A stretch of DNA of 64,000 nucleotides from Williamsia sp. 1135 (GTDB lineage Bacteria; Actinomycetota; Actinomycetes; Mycobacteriales; Mycobacteriaceae): the NCBI RefSeq assembly GCF_002095395.1, contig NZ_MJEI01000096.1, positions 62,001 through 126,000 of the forward strand, in the 5' to 3' direction. Every line of letters starts with the position of its first letter. Position 1 is the stretch's first letter. The notes beneath the pieces were generated by a model. That model ran no database searches, had not been told where the DNA came from, and worked only from the letters and a program-made list of their open reading frames with translations. Below are positions 23,426 to 32,594 of this stretch, piece by piece. Made by a program: the position numbers and the translations under genes.

Positions 23426-24431
23426 TCCGTGGATCGTTCTCGCCGTCACCGTGGGGCTCATCGCCGCGAGTGCGTTCTTCGTCGCAGTCGAGTTCGCGCT
23501 GATCGCCGCACGGCGGCACCGCCTCGAAGACGCCGCACCCGGCAGCCGGTCGGCGCGCGCGGCGCTACGCAGTTCCAGCGAGCTCTCGGTGTTGCTCGCC
23601 GGTTCGCAGCTCGGTATCACCGTCTGCACGCTCGCGCTCGGTGCAGTCACCAAACCTGCTGTGCGCCACTGGCTCACCCCGATCTTCGATGACTGGGGTG
23701 CGCCCCTCTGGCTGGCCGACGTGCTCGGATTCGTGCTCGCGCTGATCATCGTCACGTTCTTGCATCTCGTGGTCGGGGAGATGGCGCCCAAGTCCTGGGC
23801 GATCGCTCATCCGGAAAAATCTGCGACCCTGCTGGCCATCCCGATGCGCGGGTTCATGTGGCTTACAAGGCCATTGCTCAACCTGCTGAATCAGATGGCC
23901 AACGCGCTCCTGCGCACGGTCGGCGTGACGCCGGTGGATCAGGTTGACACGGGCCAGGATTCAGCCGCCCTGAAGCACCTCGTCGAACACTCGGCGACGG
24001 TGGGAACGCTCGACGAGCGGTATCACGGACAGCTGGCGGTCGCGCTGGAGCTCGAGCACCTGTCCGTCGGCGAACTCGTACCCGTAACCGCTGCACCGAG
24101 CACGGTCGACATCGGTGCGAGCGCGGCAGACGTGCGCGGCGCCGGTCATCGCAGCGGACATCTGCGACTGCTGGTCAGCGGCGCCGGCGGCATCGAAGGC
24201 GTGGTGCACGTGCGGGACAGCGTGGATGCGCCCGCACATACGACCGCGTCGGACCTGATGCGTCCGGTGCTGACGTTGGCCGCGGCGACTCCCGTGTACG
24301 AGGCACTCGGCACGATGCGGGAGAGCCGCAATCACCTTGCTGTCGTAGTCGATGACGCCGGGTTCCGCGGGGTGCTGACCATCAACGACGTCCTGGCCGA
24401 GCTGATGCCCACCCCAGCGGTGCCCGCCTAG
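23418..24431 (+). CDS. Second CNNM-domain transporter with CBS pair
   Basis: A 337-residue paralogue of the preceding gene: a DUF21 membrane domain (AASAFFVAVEFALIAARRHRL, SQLGITVCTLALGAV, VVGEMAPKSWAI) and two CBS repeats ending LAVVVDDAGFRGVLTINDVLAEL. It lacks the C-terminal CorC_HlyC domain of its partner. The 8-nt overlap suggests stoichiometric production, perhaps of a hetero-oligomer. Paired genes of this kind occur in mycobacteria (Rv1841c/Rv1842c). Confidence 0.83.
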   Translation: MSDPWIVLAVTVGLIAASAFFVAVEFALIAARRHRLEDAAPGSRSARAALRSSSELSVLLAGSQLGITVCTLALGAVTKPAVRHWLTPIFDDWGAPLWLADVLGFVLALIIVTFLHLVVGEMAPKSWAIAHPEKSATLLAIPMRGFMWLTRPLLNLLNQMANALLRTVGVTPVDQVDTGQDSAALKHLVEHSATVGTLDERYHGQLAVALELEHLSVGELVPVTAAPSTVDIGASAADVRGAGHRSGHLRLLVSGAGGIEGVVHVRDSVDAPAHTTASDLMRPVLTLAAATPVYEALGTMRESRNHLAVVVDDAGFRGVLTINDVLAELMPTPAVPA

Positions 24432-24436
24432 ACCTC

Positions 24437-24540
24437 CGCCGACCGTGCCGGTAACGCCGCCGACCGTGCCGAAACAGCCGCCGACCGTGCCGAAACAGCC
24501 GCCGACCGTGCCGAAACAGCCGCCGACCGTGCCAAAACTC
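24437..24540 (+). repeat. 21-bp tandem repeat array, 5 units, forward (family A)
   Basis: GACCGTGCC recurs at 24441, 24462, 24483, 24504 and 24525, exactly 21 bp apart, with the same ACCGTGCCGAAACAGCCG core as at 12866-12967. The first and last units are degenerate. It begins just after the transporter stop and reads in that gene's direction. Confidence 0.9.
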
Positions 24541-24589
24541 CTCGGCTGAGGTCGCACCGGCGCCATTCCGGCACGCTCGCTGGGCTTTT

Positions 24590-24660
24590 CGGCACGGTGA
24601 ACGGTTGTTTCTGCACGGTCGACGGTTGTTTGGGCACGGTGAACGGTTGTTTCGGCACGC
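24590..24660 (-). repeat. 21-bp tandem repeat array, 4 units, inverted (family A)
   Basis: Four reverse-complement units (GCACGGT or GCACG at 24592, 24613, 24634 and 24655), again 21 bp apart, end 15 bp from the stop of the minus-strand aminotransferase gene. Each unit therefore reads in the direction of the gene it follows. With the forward array 50 bp away it forms a large inverted repeat. Confidence 0.88.
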
Positions 24661-24675
24661 TCGATGGCGCCTGGG

Positions 24676-25851
24676 TCAGGCGAGCGCTCGGAGTCGGTCT
24701 GCAGCTTGCGCGATCACGTCGTCTTTCTTGGCGAAAGCGAAGCGGACCAGATGATTCCAGGGTTCGGGGTGATCGACGAAGGCGCTGACCGGCACCGCGG
24801 CTACACCGATGCGGCCGGGGAGGTCGCGGCACAGCGCAGCGCCGTCGTGGTAGCCGAGCGGCCGCGGGTCGGCACAGACGAAGTAGGTTCCCTCGCTCCG
24901 GTGTACACCGAATCCGACATCCGTCAGCGCCGCCGAGATCAGGTCGCGTTTGCGCTGTAGTGCCGCCGCCGATCCCGCAACCCAGTCCATCTGCGACTCC
25001 AGGGCCACCGCCACCGCCGGCTGAAACGGGCCACTGCCGACGTAGCTCATGAACTGTTTCGCAGCCCGGGCCGCGGCAACGAGTTCGGCCGGACCGCTGA
25101 TCCAGCCCACCTTCCAGCCGGTGACGTTGAAGGTCTTACCCGCCGACGAGACCCGTAATGTCCGTTCTTTCATGCCGGGCAGGGTGGCGAGCGGGGTGTG
25201 CTGACGGCCGTCGAACAGCAGATGCTCGTAGACCTCGTCGGTCAATGCGACCACGTCGTTGTCGATACAGACCGCGGCTATGGCTGCGAGGTCGTCGGCG
25301 GAAAGAACGGTGCCCGTAGGGTTGTGGGGACTGTTGATCACCACCAGCGCGGTCTTCGGGGTCACGGCTGCCGCCAGGGCGTCGCGGTCGAAGGTGAAGC
25401 CGTCGCCGTCCGCGACCAGTGGCACGGTCACGCGCTTGGCTCCCGCCATGGCGGTCGCGGCGGCGTAGGCGTCGTAATAGGGCTCGATCATGACGACCTC
25501 GGAGCCCGGCTCCACAAGGCCGACGACGGCGCCCGCGATAGCCTCGGTGGCGCCGACGGTGATCAGCACCTCGGTATCCGGGTTGTACTGCAGCCCATAA
25601 TGTTCGAGTTGATGCTTGGCCACGGCAGCCCGCAACGCGGGGATCCCGGGGCCGGGGGGATATTGATTCTGTCCGGTGCCGATCGCGTCCTGCGCGGCGG
25701 CGAGCATGGCGGCGGGGCCGTCTGTGTCAGGAAAACCCTGGCCGAGATTGATGGCGTCATGCGTGACCGACAGCTGCGACATCTCGGCGAAGATCGTGGA
25801 TGAAAACGGTTGTAACCGTGCGACGGTCCGCATGCCACGCTTAGCAGTCAT
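24676..25851 (-). CDS. dapC: PLP-dependent class I/II aminotransferase (DapC-like)
   Basis: A 391-residue fold-type I aminotransferase with NLGQGFPDTDGP, VINSPHNPTGTVL, ALTDEVYEHLLFDG and the PLP lysine in SSAGKTFNVTGWKVGW. By position beside the XPB helicase it matches M. tuberculosis Rv0858c, reported as N-succinyl-diaminopimelate aminotransferase of lysine/peptidoglycan synthesis. By sequence alone, kynurenine or methionine aminotransferase activity cannot be excluded. TAAGCT lies 6 nt before the ATG. Confidence 0.78.
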   Translation of the reverse strand: MTAKRGMRTVARLQPFSSTIFAEMSQLSVTHDAINLGQGFPDTDGPAAMLAAAQDAIGTGQNQYPPGPGIPALRAAVAKHQLEHYGLQYNPDTEVLITVGATEAIAGAVVGLVEPGSEVVMIEPYYDAYAAATAMAGAKRVTVPLVADGDGFTFDRDALAAAVTPKTALVVINSPHNPTGTVLSADDLAAIAAVCIDNDVVALTDEVYEHLLFDGRQHTPLATLPGMKERTLRVSSAGKTFNVTGWKVGWISGPAELVAAARAAKQFMSYVGSGPFQPAVAVALESQMDWVAGSAAALQRKRDLISAALTDVGFGVHRSEGTYFVCADPRPLGYHDGAALCRDLPGRIGVAAVPVSAFVDHPEPWNHLVRFAFAKKDDVIAQAADRLRALA

Positions 25852-25994
25852 TCGGCCAGCTTACCTATTTGCGATCGCGATCAATCGGTTTGGTAAAGCA
25901 GAATTTTTGGGACACCAGGGTGGAATCGACCGGCGGGAGGGCTGTCCGGCCAGTACGCTCACAGCGCAGGCATCCACGTCACCGGAGGTATCTC

Positions 25995-26822
25995 GTGTCC
26001 GATCAAGGCCCATATCCCGGTGCGCCCGGGCCGTTCAATCAGCCCGGCGGCGGGAACCAGTACAACCCTCCCGGCGGCGGAAATCCTTACAATCAACCAC
26101 CCGGTCCGCAGGGACAACCCGGTTACCCGCCACCTGGCGGCCAGCCGAACTACCCGCCCAACCCGCAACAGGGCGGGCAGCCGTATCCCGCCGGCGGGCA
26201 GCAATACGGACAGCCCGGCCAGCCGTACGGCGGTGGGCAACCGCCCTACGGCGGCGGTGTGCCCCAGTACGGCGGCTCGAATTACAACACCCCGCCACCG
26301 AAGAAAAAGAAGACGATCTGGATCATCATCGGATCGTTGGTGGCGCTCGTCGTCGCCGCAGTCGTCGCCCTGGTAGTCGTCGGCGTCGTGCTCACCGATG
26401 ACATCAGTGACGTGAAGGCGGGCGATTGCGTGACCGTCACCGGCTCGAACTCCGATGCCGACTTCGACAAGGTCGACTGTGGGGACACGGATCCGCTGAA
26501 CTTCTATGTCGCCGAGACGCTCGACTCCACCGACGGCTCATGCGGGGGAGAGCAGTACTCCGAGCTCACCCAGACCGGCGACGAGACCACCAAACTCTGT
26601 CTCGTCCCGAACTTCGAACAGGGCAAATGCTACGAGATCCCGATCTCGTCGTTGACCGGCATGAAAGAGGTGGCCTGCGGTGCAGGCGACAGCAGCCAGC
26701 TCAACCGGACGGTGAAAGTCACGGCGAGGGTCGACTCCGTGACCGTTCCCGACTGCGACGACCCCGTCACCTTCGACAAGCCGAAGCCGCTGGGTTACTG
26801 CCTGGGTGACCCCACCGAGTAG
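25995..26822 (+). CDS. Proline-rich single-pass membrane protein, LppU/SCO3897-like
   Basis: A 275-residue protein. Residues 1-105 are a Pro/Gly/Gln/Tyr-rich cytoplasmic segment with repeats such as QPGGGN and YPPPGGQP. A KKKK stop signal and one membrane helix (IWIIIGSLVALVVAAVVALVVVGVVL) follow, then an extracytoplasmic domain with six cysteines probably forming disulfides (GDCVTV, VDCGD, GKCYEIP). The extracellular part resembles the LppU/SCO3897 family of unknown function. GTG 25995 follows GGAGGT by 5 nt. Confidence 0.75.
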   Translation: MSDQGPYPGAPGPFNQPGGGNQYNPPGGGNPYNQPPGPQGQPGYPPPGGQPNYPPNPQQGGQPYPAGGQQYGQPGQPYGGGQPPYGGGVPQYGGSNYNTPPPKKKKTIWIIIGSLVALVVAAVVALVVVGVVLTDDISDVKAGDCVTVTGSNSDADFDKVDCGDTDPLNFYVAETLDSTDGSCGGEQYSELTQTGDETTKLCLVPNFEQGKCYEIPISSLTGMKEVACGAGDSSQLNRTVKVTARVDSVTVPDCDDPVTFDKPKPLGYCLGDPTE

Positions 26823-26849
26823 CGATCACCGAAGAGACGGGGGCTGGGG

Positions 26850-28502
26850 TCAGCCGACCGCCGGCCCGAGCAGGTCGTCGGCATCGGTGATCCGATACGC
26901 GTAGCCCTGCTCGGCGAGGAAGCGCTGCCGGTGGGCGGCGTAGTCGGCGTCGACGGTGTCGCGCGAGACCACCGAGTAGAAGTGGGCCTGCCCGCCATCG
27001 GCTTTCGGACGCAGAAGCCGACCCAGTCGCTGCGCCTCCTCCTGTCGCGACCCGAAGGTTCCCGACACCTGCACGGCGACCGACGCCTCGGGCAGGTCGA
27101 TGGAGAAGTTGGCGACCTTCGAGACCACCAGCGTCTGGATCTCACCGGTGCGGAACTGCGCGAACAGCACCTCGCGATCTTTGTTTTTCGTCGATCCCTT
27201 GATGACCGGTGCGTCGAGGGCTTCGCCCAGTTCGTCGAGCTGATCGAGGTACGCCCCGATGATCAGCGTCTGGGAATCCTTGTGATTCTTGAGGATCGAC
27301 TTCACCACGTTGATCTTGGTGTGCGCGGTGGAGCAGAGCTTGTACTTCTCCTCGGGCTCGGCGACCGCGTATTCGAGGCGTTCGTTGTCGGTCAGGGTCA
27401 CCCGCACCTCGATGCATTCGGCAGGCGCGATCCAGCCCTGGGCCTCGATGTCCTTCCACGGCGCGTCGTAGCGCTTCGGTCCGATCAGGCTGAAGACGTC
27501 ACCTTCCCGGCCGTCCTCGCGGACCAGCGTCGCGGTGAGACCGAGGCGGCGGCGGGACTGCAGATCGGCGGTCATCCGGAACACCGGTGCCGGCAGCAGG
27601 TGGACCTCGTCGTAGATGATCAGACCCCAGTCGCGGGAATCGAAGAGGTCGAGGTTGCGGTACTCGCCCTTCGATTTACGGGTCATCACCTGATAGGTCG
27701 CGATGGTTACCGGCCGAATCTCCTTGCGCTCGCCGGAGTACTCGCCGATCTCTTCCTCGGTCAGCGAGGTCCGCGCGATCAGCTCTCGTTTCCACTGCCG
27801 CCCGGCGACCGTGTTGGTGACCAGGATCAGGGTGGTGGCCTGGGCGGTGGCCATCGCGGCGGCCCCGACCATCGTCTTGCCCGCACCACAGGGCAGGACC
27901 ACGACGCCCGAACCGCCCGCCCAGAACGACTCGGCCGCGAGCTGCTGGTAGTCGCGCAGCTCCCAGCCGTTCTCATCCAGGGAGATCGCATGGGCTTCGC
28001 CGTCGACGTAGCCCGCGAGGTCCTCGGCGGGCCAGCCGACCTTGAGCAGGATCTGCTTGAGGCGCCCGCGTTCGGAGGCGTGCACGATGACGGTGTCGTC
28101 GTCGACCCGCGCCCCGAGCATCGGCGCAACCTTCTTGTTCCGCATGATTTCGACCAGGACGGCCCGGTCATTGCTCACCAGCGTCAGGCCGTGGACGGGA
28201 CTCTTCACCAGCTGGAGCCGGCCGAAGCGGCCCATGGTGTCGACGACGTCCATCAGCAGGGGTTGCGGCACCGCGTACCGGGAGAAGCTGACCAGGGCAT
28301 CGACGACCTGCTCGGCGTCATGTCCGGCGGCCCGCGCGTTCCACAGAGCGAGCGGGGTCACGCGGTAGGTGTGCACGTGTTCGGGAGCCCGTTCGAGCTC
28401 GGCGAAGGGTGCGATCGCCGCCCGCGCCTGCGCCGCCTGGGGGTGGTCGACCTCGAGTAGCAGGGTCTTATCGGATTGCACGATCAATGGTCCATCGGTC
28501 AC
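26850..28502 (-). CDS. DNA repair helicase of the XPB/ERCC3 family
   Basis: A 550-residue superfamily 2 helicase: N-terminal damage-recognition-like domain, then motif I VLPCGAGKTMVGAAA, the DEVH box (YDEVHLLPAPVF), motif III GLTATLVREDG and motif VI QRLGRLLRPK. Bacterial XPB (Rv0861c in M. tuberculosis) is a 3'-to-5' DNA helicase whose repair role in vivo is not settled. It is followed upstream on the same strand by the large gene at 28594, with a palindromic repeat in the 91-bp gap. Confidence 0.9.
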   Translation of the reverse strand: MTDGPLIVQSDKTLLLEVDHPQAAQARAAIAPFAELERAPEHVHTYRVTPLALWNARAAGHDAEQVVDALVSFSRYAVPQPLLMDVVDTMGRFGRLQLVKSPVHGLTLVSNDRAVLVEIMRNKKVAPMLGARVDDDTVIVHASERGRLKQILLKVGWPAEDLAGYVDGEAHAISLDENGWELRDYQQLAAESFWAGGSGVVVLPCGAGKTMVGAAAMATAQATTLILVTNTVAGRQWKRELIARTSLTEEEIGEYSGERKEIRPVTIATYQVMTRKSKGEYRNLDLFDSRDWGLIIYDEVHLLPAPVFRMTADLQSRRRLGLTATLVREDGREGDVFSLIGPKRYDAPWKDIEAQGWIAPAECIEVRVTLTDNERLEYAVAEPEEKYKLCSTAHTKINVVKSILKNHKDSQTLIIGAYLDQLDELGEALDAPVIKGSTKNKDREVLFAQFRTGEIQTLVVSKVANFSIDLPEASVAVQVSGTFGSRQEEAQRLGRLLRPKADGGQAHFYSVVSRDTVDADYAAHRQRFLAEQGYAYRITDADDLLGPAVG

Positions 28503-28527
28503 AAGGGTCCATTGTCCACGACAGCCG

Positions 28528-28591
28528 GTTTTGGTGGCTTTTGGCGACGGCGACCTGGGGATTCACCCACCAAAACCCACCAAGATCGGGA
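28528..28591. repeat. Imperfect palindrome (family B, copy 2)
   Basis: GGTTTTGGTGGCTTTTGGCG pairs imperfectly with CCACCAAAACCCACCAAGATC. Its centre GACCTGGGGATT is nearly identical to that of the copy at 50287-50352, 22 kb away. Located between two same-strand genes. Confidence 0.75.
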
Positions 28592-28593
28592 GG

Positions 28594-30924
28594 TCAGTCG
28601 ACGATTTCGACCGTGGTGATCCGGTGCAGCGAGAACCGGTGCTCTTCTTCGCTGCCCGGTTCGACCGCGACGACCTGCCCCGCGCCGATCATCCGGGGCG
28701 CGACGATGTGCTTGCTGGCGAACCCTTGCGCGTTGACGTAACCAAGACGCACCGTGCGTTTGGTGTTCAGGGCGGTCTGCAGCAGGGCCGCGGCGGGCGT
28801 GCCGCCGCCGGTGACCGCAGAGCCTCCGGCGCCGATCCTGGTGGCCACGGCTGCGTTGGCCGCATCCTGTGATCGCATGTGGGTGACGACGGTGGCCAGA
28901 CGGTCCCGGGTCGGGGGTACGAGTGTCGACGTGCGGGCCGTCCGGCGTTCCCGGGGTGTCGGCAGCCGGGCGCCACGCGTGCGCAGATCCACCAGTGCGC
29001 CGGTCGTGTCTTCACCCGCCGGGGCAAAACCAGCTGCGCGGAGAGCTTCGAGGACCTCGATCAACGGGTCGGTGCTCACCGCGACCGTCGGTGCCAAAGC
29101 CCTCAGGGAGAGCTGCTCGGCGACAGGGGAACTGAGAACCGCTGCCAGCATGGTCGCGTCCTCGCACCGGATGAACGACGTGGCGACGCCGACCCGCAAC
29201 TGACCGTGCTTGCGTGCCACATCGTCGATCAGGTACGTGATCGACTGTGGGACCGGCGTTTTCGAATGTGTGGTGAAGAAGGTGACCAGCTCGGTCCCGG
29301 TGCGGCCGGCGTCGAGTGCGCGCCGGACCGACGACTCGGAGACGCGATAGACCGATGCGGCGCCGCCGGATTCGAGGTCGGCGACCAAGGCGAGGTCGGC
29401 GGCGAGTTCAGGTGCGAGTGGTCCGGGAGCGGTGACTGTCTGATCGGCCTGGGCGAGGAAGAAATCGATGGGCGGCGGAATCGATCGCGCCATCGCCGCC
29501 ACGGTGTGCTTCTCCACGTCGTCGGCGGCACCCGCTGCGATCAGGTGGCGCCCCGCCGACGTCAGTGCGCCGTGGGCGACCAACCCCAGAGCCTGTGCCT
29601 CGGAGAGGGTTTCGGTGATCGTCGTTCGCGGCATTCGGCGCACCCATCGCGGGTGTCGCCAGGCGATGTACCTGGCCACCGACACCGGCGTGACGTCGGC
29701 ACCGGCCTGTGCCGCACCGAGTGCCTCGAGCACCAGCAGCCGTTCGGCCCGGGCGGCACCTTCGGCCATCTCACCGACCAAGGCCCCGATGGGTGTGCCT
29801 TCGGGGGTGCGACCGCCGATCTGCCACGGCCGGCGCTGCAGGTTCACCCACGCCGACGCGATCGAGAACCAACGTCGCTCGGCGGCCTGATGGATCCAGC
29901 TGTCTGTCGATGAGGTGGGCGCCCAGGACGGTTCGACCCCGTCGGAGATGTCGGGGACGGGGAATCCGGAGTCGATGAGCCGTAGCTCGGCCAGTACCTC
30001 CAGCACCAGGCCGATGCGTTTCTCGTCGACGCCGACCAGCTTCGCCAGCCGGCGGATCTCCCGCACGCCCATCCCGCCCGCCCGCAGCATCGCCGCGGGT
30101 TGTACTCCCAGGGTGTCGAGGGTGTCGGCGGCATGCCGGAGGAACTCCAGGGCTTCACCGGCGGCCGCGGCGTCGACCTCGCCGAGGGCGATTTTCCGGC
30201 CCCCGGCGCCGGTCAGCTCCGGTGGCCGGAGATCGGCCGGCTCGGACGGGTCTTCGCCGCGGATCAATTGGCCGACGACCACCGGCAACTCCACGGTCTG
30301 ATCGTCGACGACGACCAGCAGATCCTCGCGCACCAACCGCGGCACCGGACGATCCGAGTCGGGGCCGAGCGCGGCGTCGCGGGTGCGTCCGAGACCGGGG
30401 CCCGAGGCCAGCGTGCCGAGCAGCTCTCGTTCACGCTCGGGAAGTGCGGCGATCTTCTCCCGGATCTCCTCGAGGGTCAGGGTGTTGATCGCGGCCGTCG
30501 CCAGCCGTGAACGCCAGGGCCAGGCCGCGGCCAGGTGCGGGCCTGTGACCAGGGCCTCGGGGGGTCCCCAGAGCAGGGCGAGGTCGATGAGTCTGTCGAT
30601 CCGGGCGCGGATGTCTGCCGGATCCGACCGGCCGGACAGCGCTTCGACGATGGCTGCGGTGGACACCGGGGAGGGGCCGAGGGCGCTCACCGTCTCGAGT
30701 ATTGCGATCGCCGGCAGGTCCAGTTCTTCGCCACTGCGGTTGACCGATGCGGCCGACAGGGCACGCTGCGCGAGCACCGCGACGCCGGGCGGTGGCGGGC
30801 TCGCCAGGTCGGGACGCGAATGCATGAGGTCGAGCAGCTGGTCGTCGTCGCGGCCCGCGAGGTCGTCGGCCAGACTGGTTGGCGCCTCGGTCTTCATCCA
30901 GCCGATGATATGCGGGTGGTTCAT
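28594..30924 (-). CDS. Large XPB-partner protein (helicase-associated domain) with C-terminal WYL-like segment
   Basis: A 776-residue protein homologous by position to Rv0862c. The middle holds winged-helix-like segments and the XPB/Ssl2 N-terminal-type (Helicase_C_3) region near residues 470-650 (PPIDFFLAQADQTVTAPGPLAPELAADLALVADLESGG...). No Walker motifs are visible. The last 65 residues, TKRTVRLGYVNAQGF...VAPRMIGAGQVVAVEPGSEE..HRFSLHRITTVEIVD, look like a WYL ligand/nucleic-acid sensing domain. ATG 30924 or 30897 may be the start; neither has a good ribosome-binding site. A role in XPB-dependent repair is inferred. Confidence 0.72.
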   Translation of the reverse strand: MNHPHIIGWMKTEAPTSLADDLAGRDDDQLLDLMHSRPDLASPPPPGVAVLAQRALSAASVNRSGEELDLPAIAILETVSALGPSPVSTAAIVEALSGRSDPADIRARIDRLIDLALLWGPPEALVTGPHLAAAWPWRSRLATAAINTLTLEEIREKIAALPERERELLGTLASGPGLGRTRDAALGPDSDRPVPRLVREDLLVVVDDQTVELPVVVGQLIRGEDPSEPADLRPPELTGAGGRKIALGEVDAAAAGEALEFLRHAADTLDTLGVQPAAMLRAGGMGVREIRRLAKLVGVDEKRIGLVLEVLAELRLIDSGFPVPDISDGVEPSWAPTSSTDSWIHQAAERRWFSIASAWVNLQRRPWQIGGRTPEGTPIGALVGEMAEGAARAERLLVLEALGAAQAGADVTPVSVARYIAWRHPRWVRRMPRTTITETLSEAQALGLVAHGALTSAGRHLIAAGAADDVEKHTVAAMARSIPPPIDFFLAQADQTVTAPGPLAPELAADLALVADLESGGAASVYRVSESSVRRALDAGRTGTELVTFFTTHSKTPVPQSITYLIDDVARKHGQLRVGVATSFIRCEDATMLAAVLSSPVAEQLSLRALAPTVAVSTDPLIEVLEALRAAGFAPAGEDTTGALVDLRTRGARLPTPRERRTARTSTLVPPTRDRLATVVTHMRSQDAANAAVATRIGAGGSAVTGGGTPAAALLQTALNTKRTVRLGYVNAQGFASKHIVAPRMIGAGQVVAVEPGSEEEHRFSLHRITTVEIVD

Positions 30925-30939
30925 GGCAGAATGACGCCC

Positions 30940-31119
30940 GTGGCTGAAAAGAAGAAGTACGTCGACAATGGCTGGCCGGTAGTTCCTGAAGGCGAGCACG
31001 CGATCAGCGAGTTCGCGGCCAACGTGTCCGGGTCGCTGTCGCCGTTCGGTGATGTGGAGTTCCCACTGCCCGTCGAGGATCTCCCGTACATCCACCCGAA
31101 GACCTCCGTCAATCGCTGA
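30940..31119 (+). CDS. Small conserved protein (59 residues) preceding moaC
   Basis: AEKKKYVDNGWPVVPEGEHAISEF... ending HPKTSVNR. It matches the small gene (Rv0863) found at this position in mycobacteria, function unknown. GTG 30940 is preferred because CAGAAT lies 7 nt upstream (leaderless); ATG 30931 would add MTP. It is divergent from the XPB-partner gene and its stop is 4 nt before the moaC start. Confidence 0.68.
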   Translation: MAEKKKYVDNGWPVVPEGEHAISEFAANVSGSLSPFGDVEFPLPVEDLPYIHPKTSVNR

Positions 31120-31123
31120 TCCG

Positions 31124-31630
31124 TTGGCGACGTCGGCCGAGGGCGGACGCCTCAGTCATCTCGACGATGCCGGGGCGGCCCGCATGGTCGATGTGGGCGG
31201 CAAACCCGCGACGACGCGAAAAGCTGTGGCCACCGGCACTTTTCGGACCACAGCCGAAGTGATCACGTTGCTGTCGTCCAACGGGTTGCCCAAGGGTGAC
31301 GCTCTCGCCACGGCCCGGATCGCGGGGATCATGGCGGCGAAGAAGACCTCTGAACTCATCCCGCTCTGCCATCAGGTGGCGCTCAGTTCCGTGAGTGTCG
31401 AATTCTACCTCGGCAAGGAGTCGATCGGCGTCCGGGCCACGGCTGTGACCACCGACCGCACCGGTGTCGAGATGGAAGCGTTGACCGCCGTTGCAGTGAC
31501 GGGTCTCACTCTCCACGACATGGTCAAAGCGGTCGATCCACGCGCATCGATGACCGACATCGGTCTGTTCGAAAAGACCGGCGGCAAGAAGGGGCACTGG
31601 AAACGTGACCCGGAGTCGGGCGATGACTGA
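31124..31630 (+). CDS. moaC: MoaC, cyclic pyranopterin monophosphate synthase
   Basis: A 168-residue protein with all MoaC signatures: LSHLDDAGAARMVDVG, KKTSELIPLCHQVALSSV, VEMEALTAVAVTGLTLHDMVKAVD and DIGLFEKTGGKKGHW. MoaC acts with the radical-SAM enzyme MoaA in the first step of molybdenum-cofactor synthesis, turning the 3',8-cyclo-GTP intermediate into cyclic pyranopterin monophosphate. The most likely start is TTG 31124, four nt after the preceding stop; no clear Shine-Dalgarno sequence is seen, so coupling is probable. It overlaps mog by 8 nt. Confidence 0.9.
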   Translation: MATSAEGGRLSHLDDAGAARMVDVGGKPATTRKAVATGTFRTTAEVITLLSSNGLPKGDALATARIAGIMAAKKTSELIPLCHQVALSSVSVEFYLGKESIGVRATAVTTDRTGVEMEALTAVAVTGLTLHDMVKAVDPRASMTDIGLFEKTGGKKGHWKRDPESGDD

Positions 31631-32099
31631 CCCGAGCGCTGTGGTCGTGGTCGCCTCGACCCGAGCAGCCGGCGGTGTCTACCCCGACCGCTGCGGACCG
31701 ATCATCGCCACCTGGCTGCGGGAGCGCGGCTATATGGTGCCCGACCCGATCGTCGTCCCTGACGGAGATCCGGTGGGCGGCGCCCTACGCGAGGCCATCT
31801 CGCAAGGGGCCGCCGTCGTGATCACCACGGGCGGTACCGGATTGAGCCCCACCGATCACACGCCCGAGCAGACCGCCGCTGTACTCGACCGGCAGATCCC
31901 GGGCCTCGCCGCCGCCATCCGCCGCAGTGGGCTGCCGAAGGTGCCCACCGCCGTCCTCTCACGAGGCCTCGCCGGCACCGTGGGTCGCACGCTGATCGTG
32001 AACCTGCCCGGCTCGACCGGCGGGGTGAAGGACGGCCTCGAGGTGCTGGATCCGGTGCTCGCCCACGCCGTCGACCAGATCAATGGAGGCGATCACTGA
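31623..32099 (+). CDS. mog: MogA/MoaB-like molybdopterin adenylyltransferase
   Basis: A 158-residue MoCF-domain protein: [37 protein letters not shown] (the GGTG substrate-binding motif), [29 protein letters not shown]. It adenylates molybdopterin before molybdenum insertion. ATG 31623 overlaps the moaC end; the stop TGA shares one base with the moaE ATG. Confidence 0.88.
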   Translation: MTDPSAVVVVASTRAAGGVYPDRCGPIIATWLRERGYMVPDPIVVPDGDPVGGALREAISQGAAVVITTGGTGLSPTDHTPEQTAAVLDRQIPGLAAAIRRSGLPKVPTAVLSRGLAGTVGRTLIVNLPGSTGGVKDGLEVLDPVLAHAVDQINGGDH

Positions 32100-32536
32100 T
32101 GTCTGCCGTCGTCGCGCGAGCGGCCGTCACAGAAGAGCCGTTGTCGACCGCCTTTCACGAGCAACTCGCGGCCGATGCCGCCGGTGGCACCGCTGGGGCG
32201 ATCGTGAGCTTCGTCGGCGCTGTACGCAACCACGACGGTGGCCGGGACGTGACCGCGCTGAACTACAGTGCCCACCCCACCGCGGCCGACGTCGTCGCGA
32301 AGGTGGTCGCCGACGTGGCGGCGGGCGCCGAGGGGGTACGGGCGGTCGCGGTGTCGCACCGGGTCGGTGACCTCCTGATCGGTGACGCCGCACTGGTGGT
32401 CGCCGTCGCCGCCGACCATCGTGGCGCCGCCTTCGCCACCTGTTCACTCCTCGTCGATGAGGTGAAAGCCCAACTCCCGGTCTGGAAACACCAGATCTTC
32501 GCCGATGGTTCCGACGAGTGGGTCGGATCGGCCTGA
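32099..32536 (+). CDS. moaE: MoaE, molybdopterin synthase large subunit
   Basis: A 145-residue protein with [76 protein letters not shown], the MoaE core with the catalytic lysines. It pairs with the sulfur carrier MoaD, which is encoded 2 kb away on the other strand (34560-34808). Third gene of the moaC-mog-moaE operon. Confidence 0.9.
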   Translation: MSAVVARAAVTEEPLSTAFHEQLAADAAGGTAGAIVSFVGAVRNHDGGRDVTALNYSAHPTAADVVAKVVADVAAGAEGVRAVAVSHRVGDLLIGDAALVVAVAADHRGAAFATCSLLVDEVKAQLPVWKHQIFADGSDEWVGSA

Positions 32537-32594
32537 CGTTCTCCCCTCACGGGTCGCGATTGAAGTTCGCGCAGTTGCCCGGTACGGTCCGACC

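Noticed and set aside
24437-24660. CRISPR array
   Set aside because: The units are contiguous 21-bp tandem repeats without spacers and no cas genes are present.
26931-28460. A 509-codon plus-strand ORF opposite the XPB helicase gene
   Set aside because: Antisense shadow; the minus strand carries all helicase motifs.
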